A stretch of 15,577 bases of DNA. Source: Candidatus Bathyarchaeota archaeon BA1. GTDB lineage: Archaea; Thermoproteota; Bathyarchaeia; Bathyarchaeales; Bathyarchaeaceae. Both the position numbers and the translations under genes were made by a program. The DNA lies in contig LIHJ01000019.1 of NCBI GenBank assembly GCA_001399805.1, positions 1 through 15,577 of the forward strand. Reading direction: 5' to 3'. Below, one piece after another: positions 7,799 to 14,170 of the stretch. The notes beneath the pieces were generated by a model. The model ran no database searches, was not told the origin of the DNA, and saw nothing but the letters and a program-made list of their open reading frames with translations. Numbering within the stretch: position 1 is the first letter of the stretch; every line of letters starts with the position of its first letter.

Positions 7799-7966
7799 TA
7801 AGACTAGGCGCTCCGAACTCACATCGATCTCCACAATTTTACAGCCCTCAAACTCCTTAGAAACACCCAACACGTCTTTAAGAACCACTTTGTTTCCGTC
7901 AGTCTTCACATAGATCACGTCTCTAAACACGATTTCCCCATCGATAAACACGGTAAACTCGCACAT
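7787..7966 (-). CDS. CooT-family (COG1532-like) small nickel-binding protein
   Basis: A 59-residue beta-rich protein starting MCEFTVFIDGEIVFRDVIYV and continuing with GNKVVLKDVLG, GCKIVEIDV and ERLVL. This matches the small CooT family. In the studied member the second residue, cysteine, binds nickel at the dimer interface, and the protein helps mature CO dehydrogenase; many archaeal members are uncharacterised. An upstream GTG at 7975 extends the frame by three residues, but the family starts with Met-Cys, so ATG 7966 is preferred and leaves Cys2 at the N-terminus. The gene overlaps the radical SAM gene tail to tail by about 12 bases. No CO dehydrogenase gene is in the window. With nikR 2.4 kb away, a nickel role fits, though this is inference. 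Confidence 0.75.
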   Translation of the reverse strand: MCEFTVFIDGEIVFRDVIYVKTDGNKVVLKDVLGVSKEFEGCKIVEIDVSSERLVLSSI

Positions 7967-8042
7967 TCCTACCACTTCTCGCGCACTTCGTATACTTTTG
8001 CATGCTACGGTTACTTGTCTTCCTAAAAATCTTTACTCTAGT

Positions 8043-8409
8043 TCATTTACGTTTTCGATAGATTTTGGCCCCATCTTGCCCCATGATATACTCGAATCCG
8101 CTTTAATTAGTTCCTCATCTTCTTTAATGCTTTTAGCGGTTGCCATGTAGAACTCGTCATCTTCAAAGTTGACCAGCTGCGTGTAGATGAGCGTCGAGTT
8201 TATGTTTCGGTGGCCATGCAACTCTTTGACGTGAAGTATGTCCTCGTCTGGTGATATCCCATCGTGGCCTTCCAGTGTCTGAACGTGTGGAAGCTTATTT
8301 GCTTAAGTGTCTTATCAATATTTTTCATATGAATGAGGGCGTCTACCTCCCCTCTCTGTTTTGCATAGCGCATTTCTTTGGTGAGGGCGTAAACGTTCAA
8401 TATCAACAT
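8043..8409 (-). pseudogene. Archaeal tyrosine recombinase (integrase), C-terminal remnant with frameshifts
   Basis: Three frames together give the end of a phage/XerD-type integrase. Segment one has ISFHTFRHWKAT, which holds the catalytic His-x-x-Arg. After a shift near 8250 the second reads EDILHVKELHGHRNINSTLI followed by YTQL, which holds the conserved His and the nucleophile Tyr. After a shift near 8090 the third ends GFEYIMGQDG then AKIYRKRK, the usual archaeal integrase tail, with a stop at 8043. The N-terminal SAM-like domain and first catalytic Arg are not found upstream of 8409. It is therefore a broken remnant of an integrated element. No tRNA or attachment-site repeat was seen nearby. 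The divergent DUF433/DUF5615 pair begins about 90 bases away and may have come with the same element. Confidence 0.85.
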
Positions 8410-8468
8410 TAACTTGCGATGGCGGAATCCCGAGAAGAAAATGAAAACGTTTAATTTCAGAATGGCTA

Positions 8469-8489
8469 AACCCCCACTTTAAGGGGGTT
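8469..8489 (+). promoter_or_regulatory. Perfect inverted repeat AACCCCC-N7-GGGGGTT before the DUF433 gene
   Basis: Seven-base arms (8469-8475 and 8483-8489) end 7 bases before ATG 8497. A TATA-like GTTTAATTT near 8449 would put the transcript start at or just before it. It could be the autoregulatory operator of the antitoxin, or an mRNA hairpin that hides the G-rich ribosome site. Confidence 0.5.
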
Positions 8490-8496
8490 ATAAAGT

Positions 8497-8736
8497 ATGG
8501 AAGAAAGGATGGCCCTCATCGAAGCAAGACCTGAAGTGCACGGTGGAAGGCTTGTGTTTAAGGGCACCCGCATACCTGTGGATTTAGTGCTCGAAATGAT
8601 GGCGGCTGGCTTAAGCTTTAGTGATATAATCAAGGAGTACCCAAGGCTGACAAAGAGGCATCTAGAAGCAGCCCTAACCTATTCAGCCAAGGTTTTAAAA
8701 GGCGAAGCAGCGATTAAAGGTGCTAGCCAAAGCTGA
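8497..8736 (+). CDS. DUF433 antitoxin-like protein
   Basis: A 79-residue DUF433 protein: RPEVHGGRLVFKGTRIPVDL, VLEMMAAGLSFSDIIKEYP, RLTKRHLEAALTYSA. DUF433 proteins are small helix-turn-helix-like antitoxins (VapB-type) usually encoded just before a PIN-like DUF5615 toxin, as here. The product is presumed to bind and neutralise the toxin and to repress the shared promoter. ATG 8497 is the first start; an internal ATG at 8509 is also possible. The motif GGRLVFKGTRIPV is complete and the length is normal. The stop at 8736 lies 10 bases before the preferred start of the toxin gene. A seven-base-arm palindrome directly upstream is a candidate operator. Confidence 0.88.
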   Translation: MEERMALIEARPEVHGGRLVFKGTRIPVDLVLEMMAAGLSFSDIIKEYPRLTKRHLEAALTYSAKVLKGEAAIKGASQS

Positions 8737-8746
8737 AGGCTTCGCC

Positions 8747-8980
8747 TTGACCTTCAAACTCATCGTAGACGAAGACGTACCCTCAAGCGTTCTCAATTTT
8801 CTCAGAAACGCAGGCTTGGCTTATGAAACCCTTGAAGAGTACGGGCTAATAGGCGCCACCAACAGCGAGATAATCCATCTATCCATGAAAGAAAACCTCA
8901 TCATAGTCACATTACACGAGGATTTCGTTAAAATGTATCTCTACTCGAAGTTAGGGGGAGAGTTTGGAGTTCTGGTTTAA
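8747..8980 (+). CDS. DUF5615 PIN-like toxin
   Basis: DUF5615 proteins are short PIN-like (Mut7-C-type) predicted ribonucleases paired with DUF433. Here LIVDEDVPSSVLNFLRNAG gives the first acidic site, followed by NSEIIHLSMKENLIIVTLHE and then DF. Families usually show T-x-D-x-D-F at this point; here the sequence is T-L-H-E-D-F, so one expected acidic residue is histidine, which may weaken activity. I prefer the TTG start at 8747, with GAAGG at 8735-8739 as ribosome site; the product then starts TFKLIVDED like its relatives. A GTG at 8720 would add nine residues and overlap the antitoxin gene, but has no usable ribosome site. Length is about 77 residues and the frame is intact. It is co-transcribed with the DUF433 gene. 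Confidence 0.85.
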   Translation: MTFKLIVDEDVPSSVLNFLRNAGLAYETLEEYGLIGATNSEIIHLSMKENLIIVTLHEDFVKMYLYSKLGGEFGVLV

Positions 8981-9203
8981 ATCCAATTCTCATTAACAGC
9001 AAAAAAGCCCTAAGAAAAATAAAACCCTAAGACTTGACCAAGCCTTGGAGGTGATGAGCAAGGAAGCAACCACAAACCATCAAATAAATCCTTGAAATAA
9101 AAACAACAACATGCGCAAATGAACAAAAAAGAGGGGATCTTGCTAGGATATCGCCAGTCCTTTGCGAAACTCACACATTTCTCTTTAACAGGTTCTTACA
9201 ATT
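8981..9203. other. AT-rich spacer without a recognisable gene
   Basis: This stretch is A-rich on the plus strand and carries two CCCTAAGA copies (about 9009 and 9025). A GGAGGTGATG at about 9046 looks like a start site but leads only to a 14-codon frame. Nothing else is seen. Confidence 0.4.
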
Positions 9204-9622
9204 CTAGTTTGTAGAATTTATAAAGGATTTTAACTTTTCGTAGGCCTCCCTTGGATTTGCAAAACCGGCAGCAAGCTTTTCAAAGGGGCAAACATCCGCT
9301 CTCTTATAATCAAGAATGTTTGGGACGCAGTTTTCAATCTCATAGAATATGTTGTTATCTTCAAGGACCCTCATTCCCTCTTTACTTATCGTAACCGCAA
9401 ACACAGAAAACGCTTTAGAATAAGCGCAAAGCAGGGCTACTGCTCGCCCAACGATTTTGTCCGCCACAGAGGATTCCATCAACTCCTCACCGAGCCTATC
9501 AATGGCTTGCAGAGGACCAATTATGCCATGAGATTCTGTTTCAAGAATGACCTTACCCCTCTTCACTATGACGAGGGTAAGATTTCCTTCAACCTAAGCT
9601 TGGCAATTTTTAGGTCTTGCAT
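9204..9622 (-). CDS. DUF1893 (TM1506-like) protein with a frameshift near its N-terminus
   Basis: The main frame (from GTG 9566) has KVILETESHGIIGPLQAIDR, SSVADKIVGRAVALLCAYS and CPFEKLAAG. These are the marks of DUF1893, whose structural member TM1506 has a cytidine-deaminase-like fold; no biochemical role is established. The usual N-terminus is present but out of frame: from ATG 9622 the sequence reads MQDLKIAKLRLK, and one added base near 9588 joins it to GNLTLVIVKRGK. The repaired protein is about 138 residues. A strong TATA box (TATATAAAG, 9666-9674) sits at the right distance upstream. The stop is TAG. It follows the S-component-like gene by about 25-35 bases on the same strand. The shift is at GAAGGAAA and could be a read error. 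Confidence 0.85.
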
Positions 9623-9657
9623 CGCCAACCTCATATGAAAATGTGAATGCTTTACAT

Positions 9658-10226
9658 TTATGAATCTTTATATACTAACCTCTGAACACCTGTCCTTTCA
9701 AGGATTGTCATTACAGGTAAGGTGATTAGGACGCTTAGCAACCCTCCGACGGCATGCCAGCCTCCCCAAAATGTTAGGGCCCAACTCAATGACCCCGCCA
9801 TAAACACAGAGCCTATGATGACACCAGCGACATAGGCCGAGACTATTGTTATAATTAGGGTAACAATAATATTAGAGGCTTGGTTGGGGGTCTATAGCGA
9901 TTCACAAAACATAATACATCAAAAAGAATGGCCGATGCGGCAAAGCCAAGGATATGGAAGGCACCCGGTCTAAAGATAACAATCACCATCGAACCAACTA
10001 TCCCCACAACTGTTGCTCCTCCAAATTTTCTGAAGAGCCACATGGCTAGTAGGAGTGTAAAGTAGGCCGCAACGTCACAAAGTACCGGAAGTTTGAAAAG
10101 CATAAATCCCAATGGACCTATTGTCAAATGAAGTATGATCCATAACGCGTTTAAAACACTGATGAGTATCAGGTCTTGCGTGTTAAATTATCTTTGTTTG
10201 CCCTTGCCTCCGGTTTCGTCACCCAT
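9658..10226 (-). pseudogene. ECF-type S-component-like membrane protein, broken by one stop and one frameshift
   Basis: From ATG 10226 one frame encodes a short polar start (MGDETGGKGKQR). It then meets TAA at codon 13 (10188-10190) and resumes as FNTQDLILISVLNALWIILH, TIGPLGFMLFKLPVLCDVAA and FRPGAFHILGFAASAILFDV. Near 9888 a C run (ACCCCCAA) shifts the frame; one added C gives NRYRPPNQASNIIV. The protein then continues to WGGWHAVGGLLSVLITL and a stop at 9658. The repaired length of about 188 residues, six or so membrane segments and the first-helix pattern fit an ECF transporter S component. Histidines, Met and Cys in the loops would suit a metal substrate, but this is speculative. It is divergent from nikR, and a 28-bp palindrome covers its promoter, so nickel-dependent control is likely. 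The damage may be read error, since both flanks remain perfectly protein-like. Confidence 0.7.
9666..9674 (-). promoter_or_regulatory. TATA box of the DUF1893 gene
   Basis: TATATAAAG on the minus strand is a near-ideal archaeal TATA box. It lies inside the last codons of the preceding S-component-like gene and about 35-45 bases before the DUF1893 start, so that gene has its own promoter. Confidence 0.6.
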
Positions 10227-10238
10227 GCAGCATCATTT

Positions 10239-10266
10239 GTAACACTTTTTTAGTAATTAGTGTTAC
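10239..10266. promoter_or_regulatory. Probable NikR operator, palindrome GTAACAC-N14-GTGTTAC
   Basis: Perfect seven-base arms at 10239-10245 and 10260-10266, 21 bases centre to centre (two helical turns), span 28 bp. The E. coli NikR operator (GTATGA-N16-TCATAC) also spans 28 bp with well-separated arms, as expected for the NikR tetramer. On the minus strand the palindrome lies just after a TATA-like CTTTTATTG (about 10269-10280) and so covers the start of transcription of the S-component-like gene. It is upstream of the nikR TATA box. Confidence 0.7.
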
Positions 10267-10279
10267 CACTCAATAAAAG

Positions 10280-10289
10280 CTTTATGATT
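10280..10289 (+). promoter_or_regulatory. TATA-like box of nikR
   Basis: CTTTATGATT lies about 38 bases before ATG 10322. It is distinct from, and downstream of, the palindrome, so nikR itself may be less strongly controlled than the divergent gene. Confidence 0.4.
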
Positions 10290-10321
10290 AAGCATAATAA
10301 CAAATTCATCGGGAATAGCTT

Positions 10322-10696
10322 ATGGCTAAGATTGTCCGCTTGGGTGTTACGTTTCCACCAGACTTGCTAAGGGAGTTCGACGAAGCCATCAGCAAAATGG
10401 GTTATGACAATAGATCTAAGGCAGTCCAGGATTCAGTGAGGTCTTTCGTTACTGAGTACAAGTGGCTTCAAGAGCAGAAAGGAACGAGGGTGGGTGTATT
10501 GGTGATGGTTTATGACCGTGAGGTTGAAGGTTTAGAAGCCTCGCTGACTGGCACTCAGCATAAATATAGCCATGTGGTTTGCTCCTCCATGCATGTTCAT
10601 TTAAGCGAGCGGGACTGCCTCGAGGCTATAGCGGTTAAGGGCGATGCCGATGAAATTAGAAATCTAACTCAAGAGCTGGCGGCGAAGAGGGTGTAA
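10322..10696 (+). CDS. nikR: Nickel-responsive regulator NikR
   Basis: NikR is a tetrameric repressor that binds Ni(II) and then represses nickel uptake genes. The 124-residue protein has the expected two parts. Residues 1-48 form the RHH DNA-binding domain (RLGVTFPPDLLREFDEAIS, then NRSKAVQDSVRSF). Residues about 56-124 form the ACT-like nickel domain (VGVLVMVYDREVEGLE, QHKYSHVV, SSMHVHLSERDCLE). The four ligands of E. coli NikR (His76, His87, His89, Cys95) correspond to His80, His91, His93 and Cys99 here, a constant offset of four, so nickel binding should be intact. The frame is undamaged and the stop is TAA. A palindrome and a divergent S-component-like transporter gene lie directly upstream, the classical context for a metal-uptake repressor. 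Confidence 0.96.
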   Translation: MAKIVRLGVTFPPDLLREFDEAISKMGYDNRSKAVQDSVRSFVTEYKWLQEQKGTRVGVLVMVYDREVEGLEASLTGTQHKYSHVVCSSMHVHLSERDCLEAIAVKGDADEIRNLTQELAAKRV

Positions 10697-10846
10697 AACA
10701 GGTTAAATTAACTGTGGTTTTTTCCTGAGCTATGTGAGCTACCAATCCTGAATGGTGTTGGCTTCCTCCTTCATTGAGCCTGCGTCGGGGAGGCTCTCCA
10801 CAATCCCGTCGTGGAAGACGGTCACTGACCGCATAGCCGGTAAAGG
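10697..10846. other. Spacer of GC-rich, structured-looking sequence, no clear gene
   Basis: The part at 10778-10840 is richer in G and C than its surroundings and holds nested complementary arms (CGTC 10783-10786 with GACG 10817-10820; TCCAC 10797-10801 with GTGGA 10811-10815). All frames contain stops. It may be a small RNA, the end of an old transposon, or chance. Confidence 0.25.
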
Positions 10847-10999
10847 GTGTCAAAGGCGTTTCCGGAGGAATTCGACTGGCCCCAGCCTATCCGTATCAGA
10901 AAGGAGTGGGGATGGAGAAATATACAAGTGTTCGCTTTCATCCTAACGCTGAAGCGCGCTGGATTTTCCGCCACCGTGTTAAAGAAGAGAGGTGAATGA
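10847..10999 (+). CDS. Possible gene remnant, winged-helix-like, 50 residues
   Basis: A GTG-started frame encodes EEFDWPQPIRIRKEWGW and VFAFILTLKRAGFSATVLKK. The alternation and the final helix followed by a basic RAGF...KKRG stretch resemble the end of a small winged-helix DNA-binding domain. There is no ribosome site, and upstream frames are closed, so it may be a remnant. The family is not recognised. Confidence 0.25.
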   Translation: MSKAFPEEFDWPQPIRIRKEWGWRNIQVFAFILTLKRAGFSATVLKKRGE

Positions 11000-11007
11000 T
11001 AGAAGAT

Positions 11008-11655
11008 TTACAATGATGTACCCTCATAGAGTTGTTTCCATTCTTTGATCACCCTCGTCGCGCCATGCGTGAAGTATTCTTGTGGTGTGAAGCGCTTTGG
11101 TCGTAGTAAGCCAATTCTATTAGGTACATCAAATTGACGATAGATATCGAAGAATTTGGGATAGTCGTCCACAACCCTAACAACCCTGTATTGCTTAGTT
11201 AATGAAAAGAAAAGTCGAGATCTGACATTGAATGCTGAAGTAAGATAATCCTCCAAATCTATATCTCCAGGCATCACTAACTCCACCTCGTTAACTGGAA
11301 AGCCGAACCTTTCCAGCTCATTTAGGGTTAGCTGATACATGTTTTCCGTTCGACCGGTAAGGTATACGATTCTACATTTTTCACTCCATCCACGAAGAAC
11401 TTCGGCGGCGTAGGGTATGGGCTTATCGAACTCGAGGAGTTTAATTCCAATTTCTTCCCAGCAAAGCAGGGCTTTCTAAAACCTCTTCCATGCCTCCTCG
11501 TTTGCGGATGCAAACCTCTCTAAGACTTGACGTGAACCCTGGCTCTCGATTGTTTCGAGAGGAATTTCACGATTGAGGATGTGACGCCAAACAGCCCACT
11601 TCCTCCGATCCGTGCTTACCAAGGTGTCGTCGATATCCACTACCACGCTGTCCAT
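11008..11655 (-). pseudogene. HAD-superfamily phosphatase with one in-frame TAG codon
   Basis: A single unshifted frame runs from ATG 11655 to TAA 11008 (215 codons), interrupted only by TAG at 11476-11478, codon 60. Before it, MDSVVVDIDDTLVSTDRR gives HAD motif I with nucleophile Asp7 and Asp9. After it, the protein continues as KALLCWEEIGIKLLEFDKPI, then YLTGRTENMYQ (motif II Thr) and VVRVVDDYPKFFDIY (motif IV Asp pair). HAD enzymes of this size hydrolyse phosphate esters in the cytosol; the substrate is unknown. The TAG sits in the cap region, between motifs I and II. It could be a nonsense mutation, a read error, or a decoded amber codon (pyrrolysine). No Pyl gene is in the window and several neighbours appear to use TAG as a stop. 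It follows nadA by 45 bases, same strand, probably one operon. Confidence 0.75.
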
Positions 11656-11700
11656 CGATTTTCATTGCTCCGAAATTTCCATTCGCCACACGTGCGCGAC

Positions 11701-12612
11701 TTACGGGACAAGGGAGTACATTCTTTCTAGTGCCTTTCGAGCCTTCTTTGCTACAGGTTTAGGCACGGTTACGGGATATTTCTCTTCCTTTAAGGACAGG
11801 TGGACTCGTTCTAGCGTATTGAGTTTCATGTTTGGGCAAACAGCGCCCTCGTAGGCTGGTAGGAAGTCTTTCCCTGGATTTTCCTTTTTGAGGCGATGGA
11901 TGATCCCAATTTCTGTTGCGATAATGTATTTTATTGCAGACGAACCTCTAGCGTATCTACAGATCTGTGAAGTGCTTCCAACGAAGTCAGCCAATGATTG
12001 AACCTCTGGGATGCATTCCGGATGCACCGCAACCACAGCATCCGGGTGCTCCTCCCTCAAAAGCAGAATGTCCCCTTCAGCAAAGAGTAGGTGGGTTGGG
12101 CAGAAGCCCCTCCTCGGAATCGGGATGACCTTTTTCCCGGTTTTTTGCTGAACATGCCAAGCCAGGTTGTGGTCTGGACCAAAGAGCACGGTATCTGAGT
12201 CTAGGGAATTCACCACCTTTGCGGCATTGGCGGAGGTGCAGCAGACATCGCACTCAGCCTTCGCCTCTGCCAGCGTGTTCACGTAAAGCACTACCGGCAC
12301 CTTGGGATGCTTCCTCTTCCACAACCGAACCTCCTCAACTGGTAGCATCTGAGCCATGGGGCACCTCGCCCCGAGGCTGGGGAGGAGAACCCTCTTGTCG
12401 GGGTTTAGGATGGTGGCGGATTCGGCCATGAAATCCACCGCTGAAAACACGATAATCTTGGCGTTTTGTTCTTCCATCGCCCTCTTACACAGCTCGATGC
12501 TATCACCCACATAGTCAGCTATATCCTGAATCTCTGGCCTCTGATAGTTGTGGGAAAGTATAATCGCCCTCTTCTCCCTCTTCAACCTCAAGATTTCATC
12601 CACAACCGACAT
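11701..12612 (-). CDS. nadA: Quinolinate synthase
   Basis: NadA condenses iminoaspartate with dihydroxyacetone phosphate to quinolinate, the [4Fe-4S] step of de novo NAD synthesis, in the cytosol. Counting from the upstream ATG at 12630, the three cluster cysteines are Cys90 (LGARCPMAQ), Cys206 (VHPECIPEV) and Cys265 (GAVCPNMK). Other hallmarks are AIILSHNYQRPEIQDIADYV, DSIELCK, VYVNT-like VLYVNTLAEAKAECDVCCTSA, GPDHNLA and GSTSQICRY. Length is about 303-309 residues, normal for the family. I place the start at 12612 (MSVVDEIL) because a TATA-like AGTTAAAAG at 12631-12639 lies about 25 bases before it, giving a leaderless message; 12630 would precede transcription start. The frame is intact. 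The HAD gene follows closely. No nadB, aspartate dehydrogenase or nadC gene is in the window. Confidence 0.96.
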   Translation of the reverse strand: MSVVDEILRLKREKRAIILSHNYQRPEIQDIADYVGDSIELCKRAMEEQNAKIIVFSAVDFMAESATILNPDKRVLLPSLGARCPMAQMLPVEEVRLWKRKHPKVPVVLYVNTLAEAKAECDVCCTSANAAKVVNSLDSDTVLFGPDHNLAWHVQQKTGKKVIPIPRRGFCPTHLLFAEGDILLLREEHPDAVVAVHPECIPEVQSLADFVGSTSQICRYARGSSAIKYIIATEIGIIHRLKKENPGKDFLPAYEGAVCPNMKLNTLERVHLSLKEEKYPVTVPKPVAKKARKALERMYSLVP

Positions 12613-12676
12613 GGCCAACATAATTCCCATCTTTTAACTATTGATAGAGTTTCTAACCATATCGATGGATATATCC

Positions 12677-12904
12677 TTACTGTTTATGAAGACATAACAT
12701 CTTATTCCAACCCTTAAAGTAAAATTTTCGATCATATCTTGCCTTTTGGTCAACCAATTTTTGCAGCCCCTCTTTCATCGAATTGTGGAACCATATTGCG
12801 TGTTTGAGGTAGATTATGACGTTGAAAAGCTTTCGGCCTTTGAGGAATCCACCCCATAAACCAACCTGAATTTTAAACAGATGGCTGAAAAATAAGGTGA
12901 TATC
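12677..12904 (-). CDS. Possible gene remnant upstream of nadA
   Basis: A frame of about 75 codons without a start near its front encodes HLFKIQVGLWGGFLKGRKLF, NVIIYLKHAIWFHN and LQKLVDQKARYDRKFYFKG. The composition is protein-like, but no family is recognised. Its only ATG (in FHNSMKEG) would give about 32 residues. It is on the same strand as nadA and ends about 60 bases before it. It may be the tail of a lost gene. Confidence 0.25.
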   Translation of the reverse strand, partial: DITLFFSHLFKIQVGLWGGFLKGRKLFNVIIYLKHAIWFHNSMKEGLQKLVDQKARYDRKFYFKGWNKMLCLHKQ

Positions 12905-12946
12905 TCAAAGGAATTAAGAGCGTTCAGGGAAACCAGTGAGAAATTC

Positions 12947-13640
12947 CTAGGAAATTCTTTGTGGAGTATGAAAGGAAATGAAAATAAACCTATTTCTAAA
13001 GTATAATAAAATGGTTGAGAGGGATCTTGCTTTCACCGTAACGGGCGCTTTGTCTCCTGCATAACCTGTTGCTGGAGGGATGACTTCAAGTGCGAGTTTG
13101 CGTGTGGCGCCTGCATCTAGGTGAATGCTGAATGGTGGGGTTTTCTCGTTTTCGCCATCGTATATTTTTGCTGTCCATAGTTTGGAAGTTGAGTTAAATC
13201 CCAGTCTATTTCGATGTTATCTCGCCTATTCCCATTATTCTTCACGTACGCAGCATAAATTGCCGTTTGTCCCCTACTTACCTTTTGAGATGTTCGGTAA
13301 ACTATGAGCTTCACCTCATAGATAGGCGGTTGAAGTAGCGTGATGGATGTTGTAGCCAGCGGGCAGAGCCAGATGCGGGGTGATAATGTTTCTAACACCA
13401 GCTCGGGCTATGGCATTGCCAGAGGGCCATGAGGATGGGATCTGACATTGAAGAGTGTATGTCTTGGAGTCGCCGGGGGATAGGTTGATGTCATCACTGC
13501 TGGTGGATATGGATTCCTTACCGTCTGGGGGAAGTAACGTGGACTATAACTTTGACTTTGGAGAAAGAAACCGTTCCCACGTTTTTGACCGTTACGGAAA
13601 ACTTCTGTTATTAATGGCCCAGACCTAAATCCATCTCTCG
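12947..13640 (-). pseudogene. Surface-type protein with Ig-like (CARDB/NEW3-like) domains, many frameshifts
   Basis: Piecing together frames on the minus strand gives a typical extracellular beta-sandwich repeat: TVKNVGTVSFSKVKVIVHVT, ISTSSDDINLSPGDSKTYTL, IPSSWPSGNAIARAGV, then EVKLIVYRTSQKVSRGQTAI and YAAYVKNNGNRRDNIEIDWD. It goes on to KLWTAKIYDGENEKTPPFSI, HLDAGATRKLALEVIPPATG and GDKAPVTVKARS. At least three or four shifts are needed (near 13600, 13525, 13350 and 13185). CARDB and NEW3 domains occur in archaeal secreted and cell-wall proteins, often just outside a membrane anchor. There is no signal peptide, because the 5' end abuts or overlaps the retropepsin-like gene and is missing. 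So many shifts in 600 bases suggest true decay more than error alone. Confidence 0.7.
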
Positions 13641-14056
13641 GGCTCCGCGCTTCTTCTAACTTTTGATAAGGGCTCATCATAGAACCTCCACAATCCACTT
13701 GCTGGTCTTTCTAGCGCGATCTTTAATGATTCTATAAGCTTGTCGCCGATAATGACCTCATCCTCACCGCCTGATATCACCATGTCGGCAATTATCGGTC
13801 CCTCAACCCTATCTTTGGTCACCACCGAAATTTTTAATTCTTCAGAAATTGCGGAAAATCTCTCCACGTGACCACCAGCAACGGTATACTCCCTTGCCCC
13901 TGCATCACGTAACACGTGATGGGGCACCAGCCTTTCAGCAAGAGCTAATGGGACTATGGCTTCCGGTCCTACAGATCCATATCCAGAGTTGGCTATCGCA
14001 GCCGTCTCGACAGAAGCGCCTGTCCGAGACTCAACCCTCACCTTTACCCTTATCAA
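13625..14056 (-). CDS. Retropepsin-like (clan AA aspartic protease fold) archaeal protein
   Basis: A 143-residue protein with a conserved archaeal pattern: IRVKVRVESRTG, AAIANSGYGSVGPEAIVPLA, YTVAGGHVERF, ADMVISGGEDEVIIGDKLIE, and SGLWRFYDEPLSKVRRS. Strand order, the flap-like GG segment and the hydrophobic I-I-G motif resemble a single-domain retropepsin. The usual catalytic D-T/S-G is replaced by Asn23-Ser24-Gly25. From memory the NSGY form recurs in archaeal relatives, so it may be a non-proteolytic or different-activity branch; I could not check. The TTG start at 14056 follows GGAGAG directly and lies six bases after the stop of a 35-residue ORF, so the two are a translational unit. Its 3' end overlaps the surface-protein remnant. 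Confidence 0.7.
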   Translation of the reverse strand: MIRVKVRVESRTGASVETAAIANSGYGSVGPEAIVPLALAERLVPHHVLRDAGAREYTVAGGHVERFSAISEELKISVVTKDRVEGPIIADMVISGGEDEVIIGDKLIESLKIALERPASGLWRFYDEPLSKVRRSAEPERWI

Positions 14057-14062
14057 CTCTCC

Positions 14063-14170
14063 TTATCCCCTTTTTACCGCCCGCCTCTTTAACTCCTCAT
14101 ATAACCTTAAATCGATTATCTTACCGATTCTGGGGACAAATCCCGTCAACTTTTCCTTTCCTTCATTCAC
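14063..14170 (-). CDS. Small partner protein of the retropepsin-like gene, 35 residues
   Basis: A GTG start at 14170, with GGTGG seven bases before it, encodes a 35-residue basic peptide containing KLTGFVPRIGKIIDLRLYEE and a final LKRRAVKRG. The last part should form one amphipathic helix. A TATA-like AGTTAATATT near 14205-14214 fits a start at about 14184. The frame is open further upstream, but that part is Ser/Thr-rich and not protein-like. The stop is six bases from the next gene start. The tight pairing with the retropepsin-like protein suggests a two-component unit, possibly toxin-antitoxin or regulator-effector. I cannot assign a function. Confidence 0.55.
   Translation of the reverse strand: MNEGKEKLTGFVPRIGKIIDLRLYEELKRRAVKRG

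Noticed and set aside
9046..9102. Short ORF after GGAGGTGATG
   Set aside because: Good start signal but only 14 codons, with no sensible continuation in another frame.
12219..12717. Plus-strand frames opposite nadA and its upstream region
   Set aside because: The nadA cluster cysteines and motifs on the minus strand account for 12219-12431, and the upstream frame gives only low-complexity sequence.
13408..13698. Single 96-codon minus-strand frame as a gene of its own
   Set aside because: Its middle reads PPAVMTSTYPPATPRH, unlike a protein. The neighbouring frame gives a clean Ig-like domain, so this is an out-of-frame reading of the surface-protein remnant.
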